DNA of 51,685 nt from NCBI GenBank assembly GCA_028287865.1, contig JAQBOU010000170.1, positions 1-51,685 of the forward strand. The letters are read 5' to 3'. Below the pieces are notes generated by a model. It saw nothing but the letters and a program-made list of their open reading frames with translations. It was not told the origin of the DNA and searched no databases. The DNA is from Mucilaginibacter sp. GTDB taxonomy: Bacteria > Bacteroidota > Bacteroidia > Sphingobacteriales > Sphingobacteriaceae. Within the stretch, counting starts at the first letter, position 1, and every line of letters starts with the position of its first letter. Of the stretch, positions 44,291-51,685 are shown piece by piece. Both the position numbers and the translations under genes were made by a program.

Positions 44291-44370
44291 AATCAGCAAA
44301 ATCAAATAAACAGCTATAATCTATGATCAAAATCGGTGAAATCAAATAAATCACTATAATCTGTGATCAA
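44291..44370. repeat. Two 40-base tandem units overlapping the desaturase stop
   Basis: Units 44291-44330 and 44331-44370 match at 33 of 40 positions, sharing AAATCAAATAAA, CTATAATCT and TGATCAA. On the minus strand both encode DHRL followed by a TAG stop. The second unit supplies the last residues and the stop codon of the desaturase-like gene. Confidence 0.75.
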
Positions 44371-45793
44371 AGACATCCCGCAATGCCCTTTTAGCGGCGT
44401 GGTAACCGCACATGCCATGTACACCGCCGCCGGGAGGCGTGGATGAGGAGCAGATATAAATACCCTTTGCCGAAGCTTTATAAGGAGAAAGACGCAGCAC
44501 CGGGCGGGTAAACAACTGACCGATATCAATAACACCGCCGTTGATATCCCCGCCGATATAATTTGGATTGTATGCTTCTATTTGTTCGGTATCCATTGTG
44601 TGTTTGGCCAGAATAGCATCCCTGAAACCGGGTGCAAAACGCTCCACCTGTTTCTCTATTGCTTCGGTCATATCCGTTTTTGAGCCATTGGGCACATGGC
44701 AATATGCCCAGGCGGTATGCTTGCCCGCCGGTGCACGGGTAGCGTCAAACAGGCTTGGCTGGGATAAAAGCACAAAAGGCTTTTCAGGGATTTTACCATC
44801 CCAAATTTGTTGCTCTCCGTCCGCAATTTCTTCAAAGGTATTACCAATATGGATGGTTCCGGCTTCGCGGCAGCCGGCAGCTGTAAATGGGATGGGTGCA
44901 TTAAGCGCCCAATCAACTTTAAATACGCCCATGCCATACCTATAGCGTTCCAGTTGCCATTTATAAAGCGACGATAAGCGGTGCCCTGCTATTTGAATTA
45001 ACTGCTTTGGCGTAACATCAAACAATACGGCATGTGCCGATGGGAGCTGTGCCAATGAACTTACATAAAAATTGGTTTCGATCTTGCCGCCCAACGAGAC
45101 GAAATAAGAAGCTAAGGCATCAGCGATACGGCTGGAGCTGCCTTTTGGAATCGGCCATCCTTTTAAATGTGCTGAAGCCATTAACACCAATGCAATTGCA
45201 GAAGTAGCGATATTGCTTAATGGCTGTATGGAATGGGCTGCCATGCCCGCAAACAGTCCTTTTGCTTCGGCAGTTTTAAACCGTTTTGCCAAATGAGTTG
45301 CCGATGTTAAAGCTGGGAAGCCAAATCGTGCCATGGCAAGCGGGTGTTTTGGAAAATGCAAGGGGCCTAATACATCCGGTGCAATTAAAGGCCAGTCCCT
45401 AACAACCGGCAGCATAAGATCAAGATAAGCCTGTTCATCTGCTCCCAGTAAACGAGCGGTTTCTTCAGCAGAATTGCCAATAGTGGCAGCAGTACCGTTA
45501 ACAAATGGATGTGCTGCCGCTACGGACGGATAAATATATTCAAGACCATGAGAACTTAAGGGAAGCGTTTCAAAAAAAGGAGATGCTACTGCCAGCGGAT
45601 GTACTGCCGAGCATATATCATGCGTAAATCCAGGTAAAGTAAGGGCTGCCGAACGCAGCCCCCCTCCTATAGTTTCCTTTCCTTCGAGCAATAATACTGA
45701 AAGGCCATTTTGCTGCATTAATATCGCAGCCGCCAATCCATTGGGCCCGGAGCCAACTATTATTGCATCAAAATCCCTTTTCTCAAGCTGCAT
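44354..45793 (-). CDS. Phytoene-desaturase-like FAD-dependent oxidoreductase
   Basis: This 479-residue protein has the FAD-binding motif DAIIVGSGPNGLAAAILMQQ (GSGPNG at 14-19), LLLEGKETIGGGLRS, TLPGFTHDICSAVHPLA and the C-terminal YICSSSTPPGGGVHGMCGYH. This is the CrtI/CrtN/PYROXD2-like family. The substrate is not clear: carotenoid desaturation is possible but no crt genes are adjacent. The start at 45793 (MQLEKRDFDAIIVG) overlaps the stop of the upstream NIPSNAP gene by one base (TAATG), suggesting translational coupling. The last residues (VFDHRL) and stop are encoded by a tandem repeat. Confidence 0.9.
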   Translation of the reverse strand: MQLEKRDFDAIIVGSGPNGLAAAILMQQNGLSVLLLEGKETIGGGLRSAALTLPGFTHDICSAVHPLAVASPFFETLPLSSHGLEYIYPSVAAAHPFVNGTAATIGNSAEETARLLGADEQAYLDLMLPVVRDWPLIAPDVLGPLHFPKHPLAMARFGFPALTSATHLAKRFKTAEAKGLFAGMAAHSIQPLSNIATSAIALVLMASAHLKGWPIPKGSSSRIADALASYFVSLGGKIETNFYVSSLAQLPSAHAVLFDVTPKQLIQIAGHRLSSLYKWQLERYRYGMGVFKVDWALNAPIPFTAAGCREAGTIHIGNTFEEIADGEQQIWDGKIPEKPFVLLSQPSLFDATRAPAGKHTAWAYCHVPNGSKTDMTEAIEKQVERFAPGFRDAILAKHTMDTEQIEAYNPNYIGGDINGGVIDIGQLFTRPVLRLSPYKASAKGIYICSSSTPPGGGVHGMCGYHAAKRALRDVFDHRL

Positions 45794-46590
45794 TAAAAAT
45801 CTGAATAGGCGGTAGGATGCAGAAATATAATATCTGCCTTTGAAACGTTGTGCTGGTATTCTGGCTTTGCAACCAATGTTTTCCATTCGGGATCATTTGA
45901 AAACGCATCCCAATGTTTGTCCCTGTCCTGCTTACTGTTAAACGTGGTCATATACATTAAATTAGGCATATGACTGCCGGCTATAACTTCCGCATAAAAT
46001 ACCGCATTAAAATTAAGTCTTTTAAATAGTGCTACCTCATTGCCATCGTTAAACATTTTAACTTTGTTCAAATTAAACTGTTCCGTAGGGCTTTCATAGC
46101 TGCGCAACTCATAAACACGGTCGGTTTTATTTGCATTAAGATTTGGAACAGCAGGTTCTATCATTTTAGGAAATGCACGCAACACGATGGTTTCTAAACG
46201 GATATAGGGTATATCATTGTAGGCTGCATCTATGTAATCCTTTCCATCAGTTAAATATTGTGGGTCGGCGAGCAGTTTTTGTCCAACATTTTCCAATTGT
46301 TCCCAAGTGCGGAACGGCGTTAAAACGTATACGCGTTTTCCCAAAGTATCCCCTTCTACAGGCTTAAACACGCCCACATTTTTGACACCCATTCTATGCA
46401 TGGCCGGCAAGTATGCGTTTTGCAGATATTTGTCCAAACGATCCTCCTGTGCCTGGGTTTTAACATGATATATTTTTATCTGGTAATAGTATTTTTCGGC
46501 CGCATTTGCTTTCATGCAGAAACAAATACTCATTAATCCCATAAAAAAACGTAAGAAAATACGAGGATAGATTTTACTGGTAGTCTTCAT
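45793..46590 (-). CDS. Secreted NIPSNAP family protein
   Basis: This 265-residue protein has a signal peptide (RFFMGLMSICFCMKANAA) and two NIPSNAP ferredoxin-like repeats: KYYYQIKIYHVKTQAQEDRL with YLPAMHRMGVKNVGVFKP, and RVYELRSYESPTEQFNLNKV with LVAKPEYQHNVSK. Function of the family is poorly known; eukaryotic members act in vesicle or mitochondrial sensing. It is translationally coupled to the desaturase-like gene downstream (TAATG overlap). No other partner is visible. Confidence 0.9.
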   Translation of the reverse strand: MKTTSKIYPRIFLRFFMGLMSICFCMKANAAEKYYYQIKIYHVKTQAQEDRLDKYLQNAYLPAMHRMGVKNVGVFKPVEGDTLGKRVYVLTPFRTWEQLENVGQKLLADPQYLTDGKDYIDAAYNDIPYIRLETIVLRAFPKMIEPAVPNLNANKTDRVYELRSYESPTEQFNLNKVKMFNDGNEVALFKRLNFNAVFYAEVIAGSHMPNLMYMTTFNSKQDRDKHWDAFSNDPEWKTLVAKPEYQHNVSKADIIFLHPTAYSDF

Positions 46591-46704
46591 AATAAAAGGT
46601 TAAAATTAAAAGTGAATTTACCTTTTTTCATTAATATTAAATCAAACTAATTGAATTGTTACGTATTATCTCCGGAAAGTTAGTGACTGTAATCAGAAAT
46701 CCGG

Positions 46705-47025
46705 TCAGGGTTGGGAATCTGTTTCTGCGTGAGTAAGAATAGAATGAATTTTTTCATCGAGTTCACGACCGGCTTTTTCAAGATGTAAAATACATTCCTC
46801 TTCGAACTTATAATCTATAGCTTTAATAACATTAATGAGTCCCATAATTGATGCAAGCGGCTTTCTTAATTCATGTGCCTGTATAAAAGCAATGTTTTTC
46901 AGCGCAATATCCTTTTTTTCGCTGCTAAGCTTTATTAATTGGTTATTACGTCTTATTAGCAGGTATTGCAAAATTAAAATCACACAAAAGATTAAGCCCA
47001 ATAAACCGCCTCCTAAAAAGATCAT
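46705..47025 (-). CDS. Membrane-anchored HisKA fragment without ATPase domain
   Basis: This 106-residue ORF has one transmembrane helix (FLGGGLLGLIFCVILILQYLL) then a histidine-kinase dimerisation helix pair. H51 lies in FIQAHELRKPLASIMGLINV, the H-box. No HATPase domain follows; the frame ends ILTHAETDSQP. It begins with the ATG in TAATG that overlaps the stop of the TPR gene. Adding one A to the A-run before that stop would fuse the two into one TPR-TM-HisKA sensor. The start as given is therefore either real, by coupling, or a sign of a frameshift. Confidence 0.7.
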   Translation of the reverse strand: MIFLGGGLLGLIFCVILILQYLLIRRNNQLIKLSSEKKDIALKNIAFIQAHELRKPLASIMGLINVIKAIDYKFEEECILHLEKAGRELDEKIHSILTHAETDSQP

Positions 47026-48104
47026 TATTTGCCGGTTTTAACCTTTGCCTCATGATCCATCAAAAATATTTCCTTATCTTTTTTTGCGGTTTCATATTTA
47101 ATTTGCAGTTCGCTTATTTGCTTTTCATTGAGATGTACCTGCAAGGAATCATCCATGGTGCGGGCAATCTGGCTTAGGGCAATCGCTTTTTCATAATCGC
47201 CTGAATAATAATAGCAGTCATACATGCTATCATATATTTCCATTTCCCTGAAAGGTTCTTTAATAGAACGGGCGATCATCAATGCTTTATTCAAATAGCC
47301 AATTCCTTTTTTCTTTTCTCCATTAAAATAAAAAGCCTTCCCCAGCCAGGTATAACTATAGGTAAGCGAGCGCTTCCGGTTATACTTAAGTGCCAGATGC
47401 ACGCCCTTTAAGCCATAATAAACAATTTTCTTATAATTCCAGTCGTCTTCAAGATAGTATTGAGCAATATTGTCGTATAAGCTAATCCGATAGGATTCAA
47501 ATTTTAAATCAGATTCGGCAATTTTCAAAGCTGCTAAGTGCAGGTTAATGGAAGTATCCCTTCCTTTAGAATTATGAACCGCATGCTTCAATGTATGTAT
47601 AAGCATTGCTTTAAGGCCGATCATTGAAATAATGGAAGCAGTATCCTTGTTAGCTATAGCCCATCTTAAACCTTGTTGCTGTGCATTAAAGGCAAATTGA
47701 TAATTAAATTTCTCTTTATATAAATTACTTATTAGACCATAAATAATTGGATATAACTTAGTTGTTTTCCATTTCTCAGCATCCGATAAGCAATCAACTG
47801 CAATTTCCATTGATTTTTGGTGATTGCCTAACAACCAGTAATACTGAGCTGTGAACAACTCTCCGTAAACCAAAGCCACTTTGTTTCCGCTTAAATGTGC
47901 GGCATCAGTTAATTTTTTCGAGGTAACAAATAATGAATCGGTATTTGAATAAAGAAAAGCATTTCCCTGTGTGATCAGGCTGTCAATTTCAAGTTGACTT
48001 GCGCGGTTGGTATAATTTGTGTTAACAGGTTTTTGTTTGCAGGATGAAACCACAAAAATCACATAAACGCCCATTAATAAACGTGACAAATTAGTGGTGA
48101 CCAT
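47025..48104 (-). CDS. TPR-containing lipoprotein, sensor part of a split histidine kinase-like protein
   Basis: This 359-residue protein begins with a lipoprotein signal (IFVVSSCKQK, C22). It carries about six TPR-like helical pairs, for example SYTWLGKAFYFNGEKKKGIGYL and YDSMYDCYYYSGDYEKAIAL. The C-terminal helix KQISELQIKYETAKKDKEIF is the linker normally found just before the membrane helix in Bacteroidota TPR sensor kinases. The protein ends VKTGK then stop, and the next ORF starts with the membrane helix. The periplasmic part would sense protein or stress cues; this is inference. Confidence 0.8.
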   Translation of the reverse strand: MVTTNLSRLLMGVYVIFVVSSCKQKPVNTNYTNRASQLEIDSLITQGNAFLYSNTDSLFVTSKKLTDAAHLSGNKVALVYGELFTAQYYWLLGNHQKSMEIAVDCLSDAEKWKTTKLYPIIYGLISNLYKEKFNYQFAFNAQQQGLRWAIANKDTASIISMIGLKAMLIHTLKHAVHNSKGRDTSINLHLAALKIAESDLKFESYRISLYDNIAQYYLEDDWNYKKIVYYGLKGVHLALKYNRKRSLTYSYTWLGKAFYFNGEKKKGIGYLNKALMIARSIKEPFREMEIYDSMYDCYYYSGDYEKAIALSQIARTMDDSLQVHLNEKQISELQIKYETAKKDKEIFLMDHEAKVKTGK

Positions 48105-48185
48105 AAGGGTTAGTTGTAAATTAAACTACCTTTATACGACAATTACAGTAATAAGTTGGTCATTATTAAAATAATTAAACAATTA

Positions 48186-50639
48186 TCATTTCGCCCACTT
48201 AGTTTCTAAAAGTTTCATGAAATATCCCCCTACCACACTGCGGGCCTGGAAACCAACCATCTTTCCATTAGTTGTTTCGTGCCAGTCACTAAGCGGTACA
48301 TGCGACGGCGTTTCGGTTGCATATTTATAAATTGGGTCAGTTAACGCTTTAAAATCTTTTTGATTATCTGCCAATGAAGCTGTCCATAATATCCAGTCGG
48401 ATTTGGTATAGGTTTTCCGGCTATCCAAAGGCAGCCCAAAAGAATTTTGTTTGGTGAGGTAATAGTCCACCTCCTTTTTATAAACCCGGGCAGGGAATAA
48501 ATGCAAGCCCAGTACCTTATCCCAAACAAGGTTATATTTTTGGCTCCAGGTGTCAGGACTTCCAAATACCAACGAATAATGGTCGCCAGCATCGGCAAGG
48601 CTTTGCCATTTAGCGGCCATCCCGGTTGCCAGTGATCTGTACTTTGCAGCAACGGATCTTTGGCCTAATTGAGCGGCTAAATTTGCATAAGCGCATAACG
48701 CCACAATCGCTTTTACAGATAAATTGGCATTGCGTGCCAGGTGACCTGCAAAATCATCGGTACATAATTGATTGCCGGGATCGAAACCATTTACACTTAA
48801 ATACGCGGCCCAGGTGCTTAATGTCTTCCAATGCTTCCGGGCAAAATTGGCATTTCCTTCCGCTTTCGCAATTGCTCCTGTGAGTATAATCATATTGCCT
48901 GCCTCTTCCACCGGCATATTTTCACCATAGGTTTGGCCATTTGCAATGGGATAAGTTCCCAAATCGTGTGCCGCGAAATTGTGCTTCCACATAGCGCTTT
49001 CACAATAGTGAAATATTCCGTTCAACATACCTTCCAGCAATTTTGGATTATACAACAGATATAAAGGCGCTGACGGGTAGGTAACGTCAGCCGTATTTAT
49101 GGAGCCGTTACTAAAGTTCTCCTTCGACAAAAATAAGATCTCACCTTGCGGACTTTTTAATAGCTGATGAGCGGCAATGCTTTGTCGATAAGCTAAAACA
49201 CACAGATCGGCATAGTTCTTTCCCCCTGCTTTAGCGGCATCGTTGAACATGCGCGTGTTAAAGCCATCGCATTTTTTTATTACTGAAGCATATTGATGGT
49301 TTGCATCGGTTAATTCTTTTTCAATTGTTTCGCCATTTATTTTCCACCAGGGCTTTAAATTCTGCTTAAAGTATTGAACGGCGTATAGATCGTCATAACC
49401 CACTTCAATAAACTTTTCTTTAGGGGCTTGGCTTACGGCGTTGAAGTTTAAAACTGTATTTAATGAAAGCTGCCTGCCTTGTTTCACCAAAGAGCTATAA
49501 TTTCCGCTAAGAAATGAGCTCGAAGCTTCATCCTGTTGCGTTATATATTGAATGTTCCCTTTTGAATTTGGAACAGCCACATACATATAGCCCCAATCAA
49601 TCCGCAGGTCATCTCCTTTTTTCTTCAGGATAGGCTGTTCAACGGTACCTGCTTTTAAAACCGATAAACCCGGAACGGCATATTTTTGAGCAATTACTTT
49701 TTGCGAAGAGTTATTTACAGCAATGTCTGATGAGGCACTCAAAAGGATATTAACATCATGACTTTTCCCGTCATTAGACCGGACATTATAGGATATATAA
49801 GATACAGGTCTTGAAAACAGCGCCAGGTCATCCATCAGCATAGGTGTAGTAAAAGACACCATTAAATCTACCCCCAGGCAATCAAAACCATATATAGTTT
49901 GTGTGGCGTTTATTTCAATCCCTGTTTGCTTCGCCAGCAGCACATTGTTATTTTTTTGTTTAATCTGGTCAACAAGGCCGGCATCAAGCCATGCCCCTCC
50001 GGCGGTATTGGCACAATGAATGGCCAATACATTGTCTCCTTTTTTTAATCTGTTTTTAAATTTGTCACTTAAAGGTATCAGCTCAAAATCACTTGTCCAG
50101 CCCACAATGCTGTACACCTTTTCGCCATTTAAATAAACTTCTATATTGTCGTCGTGATACAGTTTTAAAATAAGCTTATCAATATTTACATCATTTAATG
50201 TAAAAGAACGCCTTACCCAAATATTTTTGCTTGTCCATAGGGTTTTGGCCTTTTCTTTATTGTCGGTAAACGGAGCGGCCCCTGTTTTCCAGTTGCCGTC
50301 ATCATACTTAACGTTCTGCCAATCACCGGCAGGTTCAGTTTCCGTGTACTTACATTGATAAGATGTTTCATCCGAAGCAGGCAGTATCGTTTTATAGGAA
50401 GGGGATGCTTTTCCCATAAAACGAAAAGTGGTACCGTCCACCTTAATCAAACCTAACAATGACTGATCTTTGCCCGTCCAGTGTTTTGTTGGTGCAGCAT
50501 TTAAAGTATCATTAAAAGACCAGATACTGAAATAGGTATTATGTGTAATTAAAGGATATGCAGGGGCTTTGGTAAGCTGGGCTTCAACTATATTACAAAA
50601 AAATACAGGGAGTATTATTGACAGAAAAAATTTTCTCAT
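48186..50639 (-). CDS. Secreted glutaminase-family protein (DUF4965/DUF5127/DUF1793)
   Basis: This 817-residue protein begins with a signal peptide (FFLSIILPVFFCNIVEA). The N-terminal portion APAYPLITHNTYFSIWSFND is DUF4964-like. It is followed by a galactose-binding-like sandwich (about 90-240; WQNVKYDDGNWKTGAAPFTD, NIWVRRSFTL, DDNIEVYLNGEKVY). Then come DUF5127 and DUF4965 (CVLAYRQSIAAHQL; DVTYPSAPLYLLYNPKLLEG) and DUF1793 (APHDLGTYP-like AAHDLGTYPIANGQ). The fungal GtaA glutaminase has the same domain set, but bacterial homologues are probably glycan-active; no activity is proven. It starts a gene pair with a DUF1080 protein upstream on the same strand. Confidence 0.88.
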   Translation of the reverse strand: MRKFFLSIILPVFFCNIVEAQLTKAPAYPLITHNTYFSIWSFNDTLNAAPTKHWTGKDQSLLGLIKVDGTTFRFMGKASPSYKTILPASDETSYQCKYTETEPAGDWQNVKYDDGNWKTGAAPFTDNKEKAKTLWTSKNIWVRRSFTLNDVNIDKLILKLYHDDNIEVYLNGEKVYSIVGWTSDFELIPLSDKFKNRLKKGDNVLAIHCANTAGGAWLDAGLVDQIKQKNNNVLLAKQTGIEINATQTIYGFDCLGVDLMVSFTTPMLMDDLALFSRPVSYISYNVRSNDGKSHDVNILLSASSDIAVNNSSQKVIAQKYAVPGLSVLKAGTVEQPILKKKGDDLRIDWGYMYVAVPNSKGNIQYITQQDEASSSFLSGNYSSLVKQGRQLSLNTVLNFNAVSQAPKEKFIEVGYDDLYAVQYFKQNLKPWWKINGETIEKELTDANHQYASVIKKCDGFNTRMFNDAAKAGGKNYADLCVLAYRQSIAAHQLLKSPQGEILFLSKENFSNGSINTADVTYPSAPLYLLYNPKLLEGMLNGIFHYCESAMWKHNFAAHDLGTYPIANGQTYGENMPVEEAGNMIILTGAIAKAEGNANFARKHWKTLSTWAAYLSVNGFDPGNQLCTDDFAGHLARNANLSVKAIVALCAYANLAAQLGQRSVAAKYRSLATGMAAKWQSLADAGDHYSLVFGSPDTWSQKYNLVWDKVLGLHLFPARVYKKEVDYYLTKQNSFGLPLDSRKTYTKSDWILWTASLADNQKDFKALTDPIYKYATETPSHVPLSDWHETTNGKMVGFQARSVVGGYFMKLLETKWAK

Positions 50640-50650
50640 TGACCTTTTTG

Positions 50651-50745
50651 TTCATGGTTTATATACCATAGTTGATAAAAACAGATAAATCAATAAAGTT
50701 CATGGCTAACAACTATGAGCTATCACAGGCTATTAACCATGAACT
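50651..50745. repeat. Inverted repeat between the glutaminase-family and DUF1080 genes
   Basis: AGTTCATGGCTAA (50697-50709) faces TTAACCATGAACT (50733-50745), 12 of 13 complementary. A further GTTCATGGTT copy lies at 50651-50660. The arrangement resembles the hisIE-WD40 repeat in style (AT-rich arms with ACTATC) but not in exact sequence. Confidence 0.6.
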
Positions 50746-50762
50746 ATCAGCTACGGAATATA

Positions 50763-51536
50763 TTAAAGTTCCCTAACCCAAATGTTGCGGAAACTTAACG
50801 GCTCACTTTTATCACCGTGTGCCTGTAATTTAATTGGTGCCGCGCCATGTGCCTTGTATACAGGTTTACCGATATATAATGTAGGGCCTGATAAGGTATA
50901 ATCATTTTCAACTAAAACGCCATTAAAAAATACGGTAACCTTTGCAGGTGTTTTTAAAGATCCGTCCTCGTTAAAAGTTGGTGCTGTCCAAACAACATCA
51001 TAAGTTTGCCATTCGCCGGGTTTCCTGCCGGGATTAGCCAACGGAATAGCCTGCTTGTAAATGCTGCCGGCCATACCGTTAACATAGGTTTTATTGTTGT
51101 ACGAGTCTAACACCTGTAATTCATAACCGGCGTCACCTTTACCTAATGATGCTAAAAAAACACCGCTGTTACCACGCGCCTGTCCCGTACCTGTAATAGT
51201 TGCAGGAACGCGCCATTCAAGGTGCAGCTGGTAATTTGTAAACTTGCGTTTGGTTTCAATGTTGCCATAATTTTTATTTACAGTTAAAACATCGCCCTTA
51301 ATATCCCATTTAGCAGGGGATTGGTCGCTAACCTGTACCCACTCATCTAAATTCTTTCCGTCAAATAAAATAACGGCATCAGACGGTGCATCTTTGAAAG
51401 TTGCACCTGGTGTAACCACTTTGGGGATCGGTTCCCATGTTTCAGTATCTTCAGGTTTTGCCTGTTGCACCTGTTGTGCCTGTGCAATAAAAAAACTACC
51501 GGACAATAGCGCGGTGAATAAAATTGAGTATTTCAT
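50763..51536 (-). CDS. Secreted DUF1080 protein (3-keto-disaccharide hydrolase domain), second copy
   Basis: This 257-residue protein has a signal peptide (ILFTALLSGSFFIAQAQ) and a single DUF1080 domain: DAVILFDGKNLDEWVQVSDQ, WDIKGDVLTVNKNYGNIETK, LHLEWRVP, RGNSGVFLASLGKGDAGYEL, QVLDSYNNKTYVNGMAGSIY and PLSFRNIWVREL. It is a different subfamily from the first copy (23762-24607), which lacks the DSYNNKTY segment. The RGNSGVFL and QVLDSYN segments are those usually linked to the active cleft. Substrate unknown. It is followed on the same strand by the glutaminase-family gene. Confidence 0.93.
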   Translation of the reverse strand: MKYSILFTALLSGSFFIAQAQQVQQAKPEDTETWEPIPKVVTPGATFKDAPSDAVILFDGKNLDEWVQVSDQSPAKWDIKGDVLTVNKNYGNIETKRKFTNYQLHLEWRVPATITGTGQARGNSGVFLASLGKGDAGYELQVLDSYNNKTYVNGMAGSIYKQAIPLANPGRKPGEWQTYDVVWTAPTFNEDGSLKTPAKVTVFFNGVLVENDYTLSGPTLYIGKPVYKAHGAAPIKLQAHGDKSEPLSFRNIWVREL

Positions 51537-51549
51537 TATATATTAGGAT

Positions 51550-51660
51550 TAATTGGTTCACATTCATTGGTCATTGTATCATTGGTCATTGTGTCATTTT
51601 ATTAGTCATTGTTTTTGTCTTAAATAACTAATGATCCCAGACTAATGACTCCATGACCTA
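51550..51660. repeat. Tandem and inverted repeat at the window end
   Basis: CATTGGTCATTGTRT occurs twice in tandem, followed by a T-rich stretch and then arms ACTAATGA and CTAATGACTCCATGACC that are partly inverse to the first units (GGTCATTG). No gene is visible in the last 149 bases. Confidence 0.55.
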
Positions 51661-51685
51661 TTAAACTTTCAAAACATTTTTAACA

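Overview
The window looks like a chromosomal segment of a Sphingobacteriaceae bacterium (phylum Bacteroidota), most likely Mucilaginibacter or a close relative. This is inferred from recognised protein families, not from a database search. The signs are the histidine gene order hisG-D-C-B-H-A-F-IE with fused HisB and HisIE, the GH9, GH92, DUF1080 and glutaminase-type secreted enzymes, lipoprotein-rich secretion signals, TAnnTTTG-type promoter boxes, and many short palindromic repeats between genes. No rRNA, tRNA, CRISPR array, phage or intact insertion sequence was seen.

Region 1 (1-7010) is the histidine biosynthesis operon, cut at its 5' end inside hisG. The hisC/hisB junction overlaps (ATGA) and hisH/hisA is 4 bases apart. 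All the other junctions are filled with palindromic repeats of at least three families. One repeat has been captured into the start of hisH. Region 2 (7094-13373) is a mixed housekeeping stretch: a WD40 protein, an NlpC/P60 peptidase, a divergent ferredoxin and LuxC-type acyl-CoA reductase pair, a polysaccharide deacetylase, a YjbQ-family protein and an acid phosphatase.

Region 3 (13428-20296) is a self-contained efflux cassette: a TetR regulator, membrane fusion protein, RND pump, outer-membrane factor and a previously uncalled 41-residue membrane peptide, closed by a terminator. Three 31-bp operator-like sites of the same architecture lie in front of and inside this cassette. Region 4 (20441-28392) holds a multicopper oxidase, an HdeD-like membrane protein, a zinc-free medium-chain alcohol dehydrogenase broken by two frameshifts, a DUF1080 enzyme and a FucP-type sugar transporter. 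The last two are separated by a roughly 275-bp MITE-like element with nested inverted repeats and a 9-bp flanking direct repeat. A deformylase-like protein and an Old Yellow Enzyme follow.

Region 5 (28434-37170) carries small proteins, an orphan single-domain response regulator, a large GH9 glycosidase, and a flavoenzyme island (two luciferase-like monooxygenases, a second Old Yellow Enzyme and an ArsR-type regulator with a clear operator). Region 6 (37226-51685) is almost entirely minus strand: a GH92 mannosidase, a quinoprotein dehydrogenase with an embedded cytochrome c domain, a DUF1349-like protein, an aquaporin, a phytoene-desaturase-like oxidoreductase coupled to a NIPSNAP protein, a split TPR/HisKA sensor, a glutaminase-family protein and a second DUF1080 enzyme. 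Fragments of a histidine kinase and of an unrecognised secreted protein show that this half has been losing genes.
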